From: Bacteroidales bacterium
Lineage (GTDB): Bacteria > Bacteroidota > Bacteroidia > Bacteroidales > UBA932
DNA: 10,295 bases
NCBI GenBank assembly: GCA_017651785.1
Contig: JAGCCD010000204.1
Location: 1 to 10,295 of the forward strand
Direction of reading: 5' to 3'
Part shown: positions 1 to 6,283 of the stretch, piece by piece
How the letters are laid out: the number at the start of each line of letters is the position of its first letter
Numbering within the stretch: position 1 is the first letter of the stretch
Notes under the pieces: model-generated
Database searches by the model: none
What the model was told of the DNA's origin: nothing
The model's input: the letters and a program-made list of their open reading frames with translations, nothing else
Position numbers and translations under genes: made by a program

Positions 1-579
1 CTTATCGGGGAAACCGCACACCTGGGCAAGGCCGGTGAGGATCTTGCGGTTGTTGATCTTCATACACACACGCACGTCCAGCTTCTTGAACACGCGTTCC
101 ACGATCTGCACCAGCTCGAGCTCGTAAAGCAGTGAGTCAGAACCGATTGCGTCTACATCGCACTGATAGAACTCGCGGTAGCGGCCCTTCTGCGGACGGT
201 CTGCGCGCCATACGGGCTGAATCTGATAGCGCTTGAAGGGGAAGCTGATTTCTCCCTGATGCTGCACCACGAAGCGGGCGAACGGGACCGTAAGGTCGTA
301 CCTCAGGCCCTTTTCGCACACCTGCGGAGCAAGGGGCTTTTCAAAATCCACTCCGTCAAAAGCGTCGCCGGAATTCAAAATCCGGTACAGAAGCTTGTCG
401 CCCTCGTCTCCGTATTTGCCGAGCAGGGTGGAGAGGTTCTCCATTGCCGGAGTCTCTATCTGGGCGTATCCGAAGCTGCGAAAAACCGAACGTACTGTGT
501 CGAAGATATAATTGCGTGCCGCCATCTGGGGCTGGCCGAAATCGCGCGTTCCCTTGGGTATTGAAGGTTTTTGTGCCAT
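1..579 (-). CDS. hisS: Histidine--tRNA ligase, N-terminal 193 residues (cut by window edge)
   Basis: This class II aminoacyl-tRNA synthetase charges tRNA-His with histidine in the cytoplasm. The visible 193 codons begin [14 protein letters not shown], the usual opening of Bacteroidetes HisS, so the ATG at 579-577 is well supported. The motif-1 region is around residues 36-44 (FGYAQIETP). The HisS signature [12 protein letters not shown] is at about 92-103. Motif 2 lies at about 118-140, with [17 protein letters not shown]. Family members of this type are roughly 450 residues long (recalled, not measured), so more than half, including motif 3 and the anticodon-binding domain, lies outside the window. 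The gene is divergent from sppA. Its ATG is only 7 nt from the end of a TAnnTTTG box (594-587), so its mRNA may be almost leaderless. No frameshift is seen. Confidence 0.97.
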   Translation of the reverse strand, partial: MAQKPSIPKGTRDFGQPQMAARNYIFDTVRSVFRSFGYAQIETPAMENLSTLLGKYGDEGDKLLYRILNSGDAFDGVDFEKPLAPQVCEKGLRYDLTVPFARFVVQHQGEISFPFKRYQIQPVWRADRPQKGRYREFYQCDVDAIGSDSLLYELELVQIVERVFKKLDVRVCMKINNRKILTGLAQVCGFPDK

Positions 580-582
580 AAT

Positions 583-608
583 TGCGCAAATTTACGTACT
601 TTTGCGCA
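583..608. promoter_or_regulatory. Compact divergent promoter for hisS (-) and sppA (+)
   Basis: Two matches to the Bacteroidetes -7 consensus TAnnTTTG stand back to back. TAAATTTG on the minus strand (594-587) points to hisS and TACTTTTG on the plus strand (597-604) points to sppA, with 2 bp between them. Together they form a near-perfect dyad: 11 of 13 base pairs match across 583-608. For sppA a TTTG at 570-573 could be the -33 element, though it sits about 3 bp further away than usual. No clear -33 element is seen for hisS. The boxes are read directly from the sequence; promoter activity is inferred. Confidence 0.6.
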
Positions 609-624
609 TAAAAATAAGCGTCAA

Positions 625-2349
625 ATGAAGAATTTTCTGAAAATGGTCCTTGCCGTAATCTGCGGCATCCTCCTTCTCTCCGCGCTCACGTTCGCGGTTT
701 TCGCCGGTCTTGCCGGCTCCGGCGCCCCCACCGTTCCCACTGAAGGTGTGCTGAAGATCGACATGTCAAAGGTAATCGTGGACGAACAGTCTACTCCTGC
801 AGATCCCCTCTCGATGCTCCAGAGCGGCGGCACTAATATAGTCACCGTGGGCCTTTGGGAAGCGGTGCAGGCAATCAAGGCAGCCGCAGAAGACCCCGGC
901 ATCAAGTATATTTACCTCAAGACCGACGGCAACGCATCCGGCGCCGCACGCAGCAGCGAGCTCAGAAAGGCGCTCCAGAACTTCCGCGAGACCTCGGGCA
1001 AGGCCGTCGTGGCCTATATCGAGACCCCCTCTACAGGATCCTACTATCTTGCCTCCGTTGCAGACAAGGTATATATGACCGTGCACCCGGGCGCCACCAC
1101 AACGATCAACGGCGTGGGCTCACAGATGTTCTTCCTTGGAGACCTGCTGAAGAAGCTGGGCGTGAACGTGCAGCTCATCAAGCACGGCAAATACAAATCC
1201 GCCGGAGAGATGTACACCCGCGGCAGCTCCACTCCCGAGAACCGCGAGCAGTACCAGAAAATGGTTGACTCGATGTGGGAAACCATGTCCGGCGAGATTG
1301 CAGAGAGCCGCGGAATCAGCGTAGAATCCCTCAACGCCGCCATAGAGGGCCTCAAGCTCTGCCTGCCCCAGGACTTCAAGGACTGCGGCCTGGTGGACGA
1401 GCTCTACGACCGTGACGGCCTCAAGGCTCAGCTTGCAAAGCTTGCCGTAGTGGAGGACTTCAAGGACGTCAAGATGATCCCCTTCGCCGATTATGCCGCA
1501 GCCAAAGTGCTTCCCGGCAAGGGCAGGAACAAAGTAGCCGTAATCTACGCCAACGGCAATATCATAGACGGCGAGATGGAGCAGAATGTTGCCGGAGACC
1601 GTTTCGCATCCCTTATAGATAAGGTAAGGGCCGACGAAAGCGTAAAGGCCGTCGTGCTCAGGGTCAACTCCCCCGGCGGCAGCGTGCTGGCATCGGACAA
1701 GATCAAAGCCGCCCTCGACAAGCTCGGAGAAACAAAGCCCATCGTGGCGTCGTACGGCGAATATGCCGCTTCCGGTGGCTACTGGATATCCAACAACTGC
1801 GACAAGATCTATTCAGACGCCCTCACCCTCACCGGCTCCATCGGCGTATTCGGAACCGTTCCCGACTTCAGCAAAGTAGCGTCCGACCTGCTGCACGTGG
1901 GCGTAGAGAGCATAACTTCCAACAAGCACGGAGACATGTTCGGCCTCATGCGTCCCTTCGACCAGGCCGAGTACAACTACATGCTCCGCTCCATAGAAGA
2001 CATCTACGACCGCTTCACCACCATCGTCGCCGAGGGCCGCGACCTTCCCAAGGAAAGGGTTGACGAGATTGGCCAGGGCCGCGTATGGACCGGCACCGAC
2101 GCCCTCCAGATTGGGCTTGTTGACGAAATAGGCACCCTGCAGGACGCAGTTGCCTACGCCGCCTCACTTGCCGGCCTGGACGACCCCGCATCCTGGAACG
2201 TCACCGCGGTTCCCGCTCCCCAGACAATGATGGAGATGATGATATCCTCTATGAACGGTCCCAAGGAAGACTACGCCGTGAGTCTGAAGGAATACCTCTC
2301 CCAGCCCCGCATCCTTGCCCGTATGCCGGTAGAGATAAAGTTCCTCTGA
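625..2349 (+). CDS. sppA: Signal peptide peptidase SppA, 67-kDa (two-domain) type, S49 family
   Basis: SppA is an inner-membrane serine protease that digests leftover signal peptides and some membrane proteins; it works as an oligomer with a Ser/Lys dyad. The 574-aa protein has one N-terminal membrane anchor (about residues 7-29) and two tandem S49 domains (roughly 75-290 and 300-540), the length expected of the long E. coli-like type. The catalytic lysine is K191 in GKYKSAGE in the first domain, and the nucleophile is S383 in AASGGYW in the second. The SPGGS loop (349-353) is intact. The equivalent of the nucleophile region in the first domain is degenerate (STGSYYLAS, about 136-144), as is normal. 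The ATG at 625 was preferred to an in-frame ATG at 571: the latter would add 18 polar residues before the anchor and start upstream of the promoter. A TAnnTTTG box ends 20 nt before the start. A terminator follows the stop. Confidence 0.96.
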   Translation: MKNFLKMVLAVICGILLLSALTFAVFAGLAGSGAPTVPTEGVLKIDMSKVIVDEQSTPADPLSMLQSGGTNIVTVGLWEAVQAIKAAAEDPGIKYIYLKTDGNASGAARSSELRKALQNFRETSGKAVVAYIETPSTGSYYLASVADKVYMTVHPGATTTINGVGSQMFFLGDLLKKLGVNVQLIKHGKYKSAGEMYTRGSSTPENREQYQKMVDSMWETMSGEIAESRGISVESLNAAIEGLKLCLPQDFKDCGLVDELYDRDGLKAQLAKLAVVEDFKDVKMIPFADYAAAKVLPGKGRNKVAVIYANGNIIDGEMEQNVAGDRFASLIDKVRADESVKAVVLRVNSPGGSVLASDKIKAALDKLGETKPIVASYGEYAASGGYWISNNCDKIYSDALTLTGSIGVFGTVPDFSKVASDLLHVGVESITSNKHGDMFGLMRPFDQAEYNYMLRSIEDIYDRFTTIVAEGRDLPKERVDEIGQGRVWTGTDALQIGLVDEIGTLQDAVAYAASLAGLDDPASWNVTAVPAPQTMMEMMISSMNGPKEDYAVSLKEYLSQPRILARMPVEIKFL

Positions 2350-2372
2350 TAAGGGGCAAATACAGAAACAGA

Positions 2373-2406
2373 ACAGGCTGCCGCACTTGCGACAGCCTGT
2401 ATTTTT
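2373..2406 (+). terminator. Intrinsic terminator of sppA, between convergent genes
   Basis: A hairpin begins 24 bp after the sppA stop. An 8-bp stem pairs 2373-2380 (ACAGGCTG) with 2393-2400. After one mismatch there is a further 3-bp stem (2382-2384 with 2389-2391) and an ACTT loop, followed by a T run at 2402-2406. The T run overlaps the stop codon of the convergent DoxX-like gene (2407-2405). On the minus strand the hairpin is followed by only weakly T-rich sequence, so it should act mainly for sppA but may partly serve both genes. Confidence 0.75.
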
Positions 2407-3424
2407 ACAGCAGTAGCAAAACCGCGAAGACGTACAGGAGAAAGCCCTGCAGGCGCATACGCCTCGGGGCGTTTTCCTTCATCATAGCCTCTGTGGCGTC
2501 AGAAGACGCGAGATCTGCCACGAATGAAACGTCGGGCAGGCGCGAGGCGGGCCACTTTGCCACTATCAGGCCGTCCGAGAAAAGCGTTACGCCGCCGTTT
2601 GAGCGGTTTACAGTCATAAGCGTACGGCGGTCTGCCGAGTACTCTCCGGGGCCGAGGTCTACGGAAGAAACGGCGGTAACGGTTTTGACGCCGATGCTGT
2701 CCAGCTTTGACTTGAAGTCGTTTATGCGGTCAAGGGTGCGGGCGGAAATGTCCTCGGGGTCGTACTTCGAGAAGAACATCACGGTGCCGGTGGACAGGAG
2801 GTCGTCGCAGTACTCGCCGTCTGCATCGCTGATACTGAGGAGCGGAGAATCGGGAGCCGCGCCATACTGGGCCTGCATAAGGGTGACTCCGGGCTTGAAG
2901 GTAGTGAAATCTATGGGAGGGATGCCCTTGAGCGTCATGAACGTGAAGACACCCATAGAAACCACTGTTATCCAGAAAGATACGTGCTTGGCCCTGCGAG
3001 CCGTGGGAGCCTTGCCCAACGGTATGTAGGCTATGCCCCAAAGGACAACGAGAGCTATGTTTTTCCAGAAACTCTGGGCGTGATTGAGATGAAGCGCCTC
3101 GCCGAAGCACCCGCAGTCCATCGGCGGATTGAATATCCAGAGGAAGAGCGTGAGCACGGTAAAGCCGATGAGTACGATTCCGGTAAGCAAGCCGGTAACA
3201 CGGGGCCAGACGCCCGTGATCATGGCTGCGCCCAGGAGCGTTTCGAACAGAGACAGCGCCACTGCCGTTACCTTGGATATGGGGATGAGGAACGCAAGGT
3301 GCAGGAACTTGAAATACTCCTGCACAATGAGGCCCGTACCCACCGGGTCCATGAGCTTGAGCATTCCTGCCACAAAGAAAATGGTGCCTACAATAACGGC
3401 ACATATACGCCTAACGACTTTCAT
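2405..3424 (-). CDS. DoxX/MauE-like membrane protein with periplasmic thioredoxin-like domain (BT_3928-type)
   Basis: The 339-aa protein has about five membrane helices (roughly 5-25, 48-70, 77-98, 119-137, 148-164), then a soluble domain (about 180-320) and a last hydrophobic stretch (about 324-339) that ends the protein. The first helix carries the DoxX/MauE-like pattern with GMLKLMDP. A CGCFG motif (104-108), typical of MauE-type redox proteins, follows helix 3. Positive residues (KAPTARRAKH, 138-147) follow helix 4, so CGCFG and the soluble domain are predicted on the periplasmic side. The soluble domain resembles a degenerate thioredoxin/AhpC fold: it has the usual strand-helix-strand pattern but no CxxC, and a single cysteine, C206. 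The function is unknown; a role in thiol redox or electron transfer is an inference from MauE. The ATG at 3424 overlaps the end of tmk by 14 nt, so the two are probably translationally coupled. A longer in-frame start at 3475 would add a polar tail and is unlikely. The name BT_3928 family is from memory. Confidence 0.85.
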   Translation of the reverse strand: MKVVRRICAVIVGTIFFVAGMLKLMDPVGTGLIVQEYFKFLHLAFLIPISKVTAVALSLFETLLGAAMITGVWPRVTGLLTGIVLIGFTVLTLFLWIFNPPMDCGCFGEALHLNHAQSFWKNIALVVLWGIAYIPLGKAPTARRAKHVSFWITVVSMGVFTFMTLKGIPPIDFTTFKPGVTLMQAQYGAAPDSPLLSISDADGEYCDDLLSTGTVMFFSKYDPEDISARTLDRINDFKSKLDSIGVKTVTAVSSVDLGPGEYSADRRTLMTVNRSNGGVTLFSDGLIVAKWPASRLPDVSFVADLASSDATEAMMKENAPRRMRLQGFLLYVFAVLLLL

Positions 3425-4085
3425 ACACCTGCTTGAGCTTGTTGAATATTGCGTCCGGCGGGAGCATGTTGCCATCCTGGTCCGAGCAGTCTACCACCAC
3501 CATCGACGGGTCAAGTGAAGCCTGGCGCAGATACATTGCCTTTACGCGCTTCTGGAACTCGAGGTCCTGCTCGTGAATGTCGCTGCCGCCGTGCAGATAG
3601 CCTCTGTCCGAGCCAGCGCGCGAGCGGGTAAGGCTCTCCTGAACGAAGCCGATGGGCACGTCAAGGAAGATATTCAGGTCCGGACGCGGGAGATTGAAAT
3701 GGCCGTACTCAGTATTGAGAATCCATTCCCTGAGCTCTTCTGCAGCATCCTGGGACGGCATCTTGGCGCACTGGTATGCGATGTTGGAATAGACATACCT
3801 GTCCAGCAGCACGGTGCCGCCGGAAGAGAGGACCTCCCGGATGCCGGGAGCGGCGCCGTGGCGGTCCTCAGCAAACAGCAGGGCCACAAGCTGCGGATGC
3901 ACGGACTCTATGGTGCCGAAGCCTCCGCGGAGGAACTTGCCTATGAGGCCGCCGTATACCGGGGCGTCGTATCTGGGAAAGTGGATGTATTGGAGCCTGG
4001 GGCAGACGCTCTCCAGATACTCTCTCATCAGGCGGACCTGGGTGGACTTTCCGGCCCCGTCCAGTCCTTCTATAACTATAAGCAT
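3411..4085 (-). CDS. tmk: Thymidylate kinase (dTMP kinase)
   Basis: This enzyme phosphorylates dTMP to dTDP with ATP, an essential cytoplasmic step toward dTTP for DNA synthesis. The 224-aa protein has the normal family length. It shows the P-loop GLDGAGKST (7-15), the dTMP-site segment FPRYD (36-40), LFAEDR (70-75) and the DRYVYSN motif (95-101). The arginine-containing LID region is at about 143-171 (RSRAGSDRGYLHG). The P-loop has no arginine, whereas the LID does carry arginines; this matches the type II (bacterial) arrangement. The ATG at 4085 lies 5 nt after the stop of the upstream FtsB-like gene, and the 3' end overlaps the DoxX-like gene by 14 nt. It is therefore the middle gene of a three-gene operon. 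Nothing is damaged or missing. Confidence 0.96.
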   Translation of the reverse strand: MLIVIEGLDGAGKSTQVRLMREYLESVCPRLQYIHFPRYDAPVYGGLIGKFLRGGFGTIESVHPQLVALLFAEDRHGAAPGIREVLSSGGTVLLDRYVYSNIAYQCAKMPSQDAAEELREWILNTEYGHFNLPRPDLNIFLDVPIGFVQESLTRSRAGSDRGYLHGGSDIHEQDLEFQKRVKAMYLRQASLDPSMVVVDCSDQDGNMLPPDAIFNKLKQVYESR

Positions 4086-4090
4086 GGCGG

Positions 4091-4411
4091 TTATTCTTCT
4101 ATATAGACATCGTCTCCGGGCTCGGTGAAGCCGAACTCCTCCCGCGCATAGGTTTCAAGCGAATCCTTGGAGGTGCTCATAATACGGATCTGCTCGTCCA
4201 GGCGCTCGTTGTCCTGCTTGATGGCCTCTATGCGGCGCTCCTGGCTGCGCAGGGTGAAGCCCGCCTGGATCCACCGCACCACATTGTCTTTCTTGATGAA
4301 CAAGAAGAGCACGATTATTGCTGTAATGACTATGGCGAAGCGGAGGAACGAGCGCTGCGGAGCGCGGTTGCCGTCTTTGTCCCGGTCCCAGATGTCTTTA
4401 AATTTTCCCAT
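4091..4411 (-). CDS. FtsB/DivIC-like septum formation initiator
   Basis: This 106-aa protein has the standard FtsB/DivIC plan. A short charged cytoplasmic N-terminus (1-21) is followed by one membrane helix (about 22-40), a coiled coil (about 52-80, ERRIEAIKQDNERLDEQIRI), and a C-terminal motif (SLETYAREEFGFTEPGDDVY, about 84-103). That motif matches the family's conserved 'yiEr.AR...g...pge' ending. FtsB-type proteins sit in the divisome with FtsL and FtsQ and control septal wall synthesis; that role is known for relatives and inferred here. The ATG at 4411 was chosen over an in-frame GTG at 4417: the GTG lies inside the promoter box and adds only two residues. It is the first gene of the operon with tmk. 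Its ATG is 5 nt from the end of a TAnnTTTG box, so the transcript may be nearly leaderless. Confidence 0.9.
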   Translation of the reverse strand: MGKFKDIWDRDKDGNRAPQRSFLRFAIVITAIIVLFLFIKKDNVVRWIQAGFTLRSQERRIEAIKQDNERLDEQIRIMSTSKDSLETYAREEFGFTEPGDDVYIEE

Positions 4412-4416
4412 AATCA

Positions 4417-4434
4417 CAAAAATAGTTAAATTTG
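4417..4434. promoter_or_regulatory. Compact divergent promoter for ftsB-tmk operon (-) and five-gene operon (+)
   Basis: Two TAnnTTTG boxes again stand back to back with exactly 2 bp between them: TATTTTTG on the minus strand (4424-4417) and TAAATTTG on the plus strand (4427-4434). The plus box ends 23 nt before the ATG at 4458, and a TTTT at 4403-4406 sits where a -33 TTTG would be expected. The minus box ends 5 nt before the ATG at 4411 and has no clear -33 element. The whole 46-bp gap (4412-4457) holds nothing else recognisable. Confidence 0.6.
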
Positions 4435-4457
4435 CGGATTAAACAGATAAAAATATT

Positions 4458-5390
4458 ATGAAACCCACTCTTTTGGTTCTTGCAGCCGGCATGGGCAGCC
4501 GTTACGGCGGGCTCAAGCAGATAGACGGACTCGGCCCCTCCGGAGAAACAATCATCGACTATTCAATCTATGATGCAGTACGCGCAGGCTTCGGAAAAGT
4601 TGTGTACATCGTGCGCGAGTACTTCCTCGAGGCTTTCGTAAAGTCCGTAAAAGAGAAATACGGTCACGTCACCTGCCCCGACGGCGAGCCCCTGCAGTTC
4701 GAGTTCGTAACCCAGGAGCTGGACCGCATTCCTTCCGGTTATGCAATCAATCCCGACAGAGAAAAGCCCTGGGGTACCGCCCACGCCGTACTTATGGCAA
4801 AAGACGTTATCCACGAGCCCTTTGTGGTGATTAACGGAGACGACTACTACGGCCGCGACTCCTTCGGTATCGCAGCACAGTGGTGCAAGGCCCACGAGGG
4901 CGGAGAGGGCGTATTCGCCATCGTAGGATTCCAGGTAGACAACACCCTCAGCGAGTCAGGCGGCGTATCCAGAGGCATCTGCTACTACACGCAGGAAGGC
5001 CGCCTCACCAGCGTGGTAGAGCATCACAACGTGATGTTCGAGTCCGACGGCATCCTCCGCGGAGACAATTCCGTCACCGGCGAGCGCGTAGAGCTCAAAT
5101 CCAAAGACCTGTGTTCCATGAACATGTGGTGCTTCACCCCTGATTATTTCGCCAAGAGCGAAGAGGCATTCAAGGTGTTCCTCCAGACCCGCGGCGGCGA
5201 GCTCAAGTCCGAGTTCTACATTCCTTTCGCGGTTGACAAGATGATTAACGAAGGCACCGCCGTGTGCGATGTCCTCGCATCCCCTTCCCGCTGGTTCGGC
5301 GTAACGTTCAAGGAAGACCGTCCCGGAGTGGTAGCCAAGTTCCAGCAGCTTGTGGACGAAGGCGTATACCCCACCCCCCTCTACAAATGA
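4458..5390 (+). CDS. Nucleotidyltransferase family protein (sugar-1-phosphate nucleotidyltransferase-like)
   Basis: The 310-aa cytoplasmic protein has the fold signature of NTP-transferase enzymes, which join a nucleoside triphosphate to a sugar phosphate to give an NDP-sugar. The N-terminal nucleotide-binding motif is LAAGMGSRYGGLKQ (8-21). Next come PWGTAHA (104-110), which resembles the base/sugar-binding segment, and NGDDYYG (126-132), which carries a likely metal-binding aspartate. Near the C-terminus is WFGVTFKEDRP (279-289). It resembles a group common in Bacteroidetes that is usually left without a precise substrate; GlmU/RmlA/GalU-like activity is possible but not decidable here. There is no hexapeptide-repeat acyltransferase domain and no membrane segment. 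It is the first gene after the promoter, and its TGA overlaps the ATG of the next gene by 4 nt (5387-5390). Confidence 0.88.
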   Translation: MKPTLLVLAAGMGSRYGGLKQIDGLGPSGETIIDYSIYDAVRAGFGKVVYIVREYFLEAFVKSVKEKYGHVTCPDGEPLQFEFVTQELDRIPSGYAINPDREKPWGTAHAVLMAKDVIHEPFVVINGDDYYGRDSFGIAAQWCKAHEGGEGVFAIVGFQVDNTLSESGGVSRGICYYTQEGRLTSVVEHHNVMFESDGILRGDNSVTGERVELKSKDLCSMNMWCFTPDYFAKSEEAFKVFLQTRGGELKSEFYIPFAVDKMINEGTAVCDVLASPSRWFGVTFKEDRPGVVAKFQQLVDEGVYPTPLYK

Positions 5391-6283
5391 AACAGCGCGG
5401 CAATTACAAGTTCCTCCAGAAGTTTTCCTGGTACACACCCGGAATAGGCGGCATGTTTGCATTGCTCGCCTGGATGCTGCTCGGCGCAGCCATAGGCGCA
5501 ATTCTCACACTTATCGTGGGATCTGCCCTGGGGCAGGACGCAGTGGTCAAGTACGGCACACTCATCAGCTACCCCGTGATGTTCGTACCGCCTATGCTGT
5601 GGGCCGCCGTTAAGAGCTCCACGGCAGCAATGAATACAAGCGGCTACAAGCTTGACAGCAACAACTTCTCCCCTGTGGGAGGAGCCGTATGCGCATTGCT
5701 TGCGGCCGCAGGCACCATTGCGATGGGTTTCTGGGCAGACGCCCTCACATCTCTCCTGCCCCCTATGCCGGACTCCATTGCAGAGGTAATGGCCAATCTT
5801 ACCCAGGGCAATGTATGGATTAACCTGCTGTGCGTAAGCATAATGGCGCCCCTGTGCGAGGAGTGGCTCTGCCGCGGTATGATCCTTCGCGGCCTCCTGG
5901 CCCGCAGAATGGCTCCCGCGCTGGCAATCCTTATCTCGGCCCTGTTCTTCGCAGTCATACACTTCAACCCCTGGCAGGCCGTACCGGCCTTCCTTCTGGG
6001 CTGCATGTTCGGCTATGTGTATTATAAGACGGGCTCTCTCAAGCTCACAATGCTTATGCACTGCGTCAACAACACGTTCGCAGTCATCATAGGCCGCGTG
6101 GACGAATGGAAAGACATCAACTCCTGGCAGGATGTAATGCCCACCGCACCGTACTACATCCTTGTTGCGGCGTGCTTCCTTTTCACCCTGCTTGTGGTTC
6201 TGGCTTTCAGCAAGGTACGCCAGCTGCGCCCGGAGGGCAACATAGACCCGGTCCCGTCACTGTTCGAATCAAATGAGATTTAG
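5387..6283 (+). CDS. CPBP family intramembrane metalloprotease (CAAX-protease/Abi-like)
   Basis: The 298-aa protein has several membrane helices (about 18-46, 58-76, 98-118, 143-157, 179-195, 200-213, 255-275). All three motifs of the CPBP (Rce1-like) family are intact: EExxxR at E158, E159 and R163 (EEWLCR), FxxxH at F188 and H192, and HxxxN at H225 and N229. These residues form the glutamate/histidine active site buried in the membrane. Relatives range from CAAX endopeptidases to bacteriocin-immunity and protein-maturation proteases; the substrate here is unknown. The ATG at 5387 overlaps the preceding stop as ATGA, and its sequence starts at the expected point before helix 1. A longer in-frame start at 5264 lies inside the upstream gene and would add an arginine/proline-rich out-of-frame artefact. 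The 3' end overlaps the lipoprotein gene by 11 nt. Confidence 0.92.
   Translation: MKQRGNYKFLQKFSWYTPGIGGMFALLAWMLLGAAIGAILTLIVGSALGQDAVVKYGTLISYPVMFVPPMLWAAVKSSTAAMNTSGYKLDSNNFSPVGGAVCALLAAAGTIAMGFWADALTSLLPPMPDSIAEVMANLTQGNVWINLLCVSIMAPLCEEWLCRGMILRGLLARRMAPALAILISALFFAVIHFNPWQAVPAFLLGCMFGYVYYKTGSLKLTMLMHCVNNTFAVIIGRVDEWKDINSWQDVMPTAPYYILVAACFLFTLLVVLAFSKVRQLRPEGNIDPVPSLFESNEI

Noticed and set aside
571..624. An earlier in-frame ATG for sppA at 571
   Set aside because: It lies upstream of the -7 box and would add 18 polar residues before the membrane anchor. The ATG at 625 gives a normal SppA N-terminus.
2493..3029. A 178-codon plus-strand frame opposite the DoxX-like gene
   Set aside because: It is antisense to a gene with consistent membrane topology and motifs, and the translation is low in hydrophobic core and matches nothing.
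4412..4417. GTG start for the FtsB-like gene at 4417
   Set aside because: It falls inside the predicted promoter box and adds only two residues. The ATG at 4411 is simpler.
5381..6061. A 226-codon minus-strand frame rich in Cys and His opposite the CPBP gene
   Set aside because: The Cys/His content mirrors the reverse complement of Ala/Met-rich membrane codons. It has no zinc-finger spacing and no promoter, and the opposite strand has all CPBP motifs.
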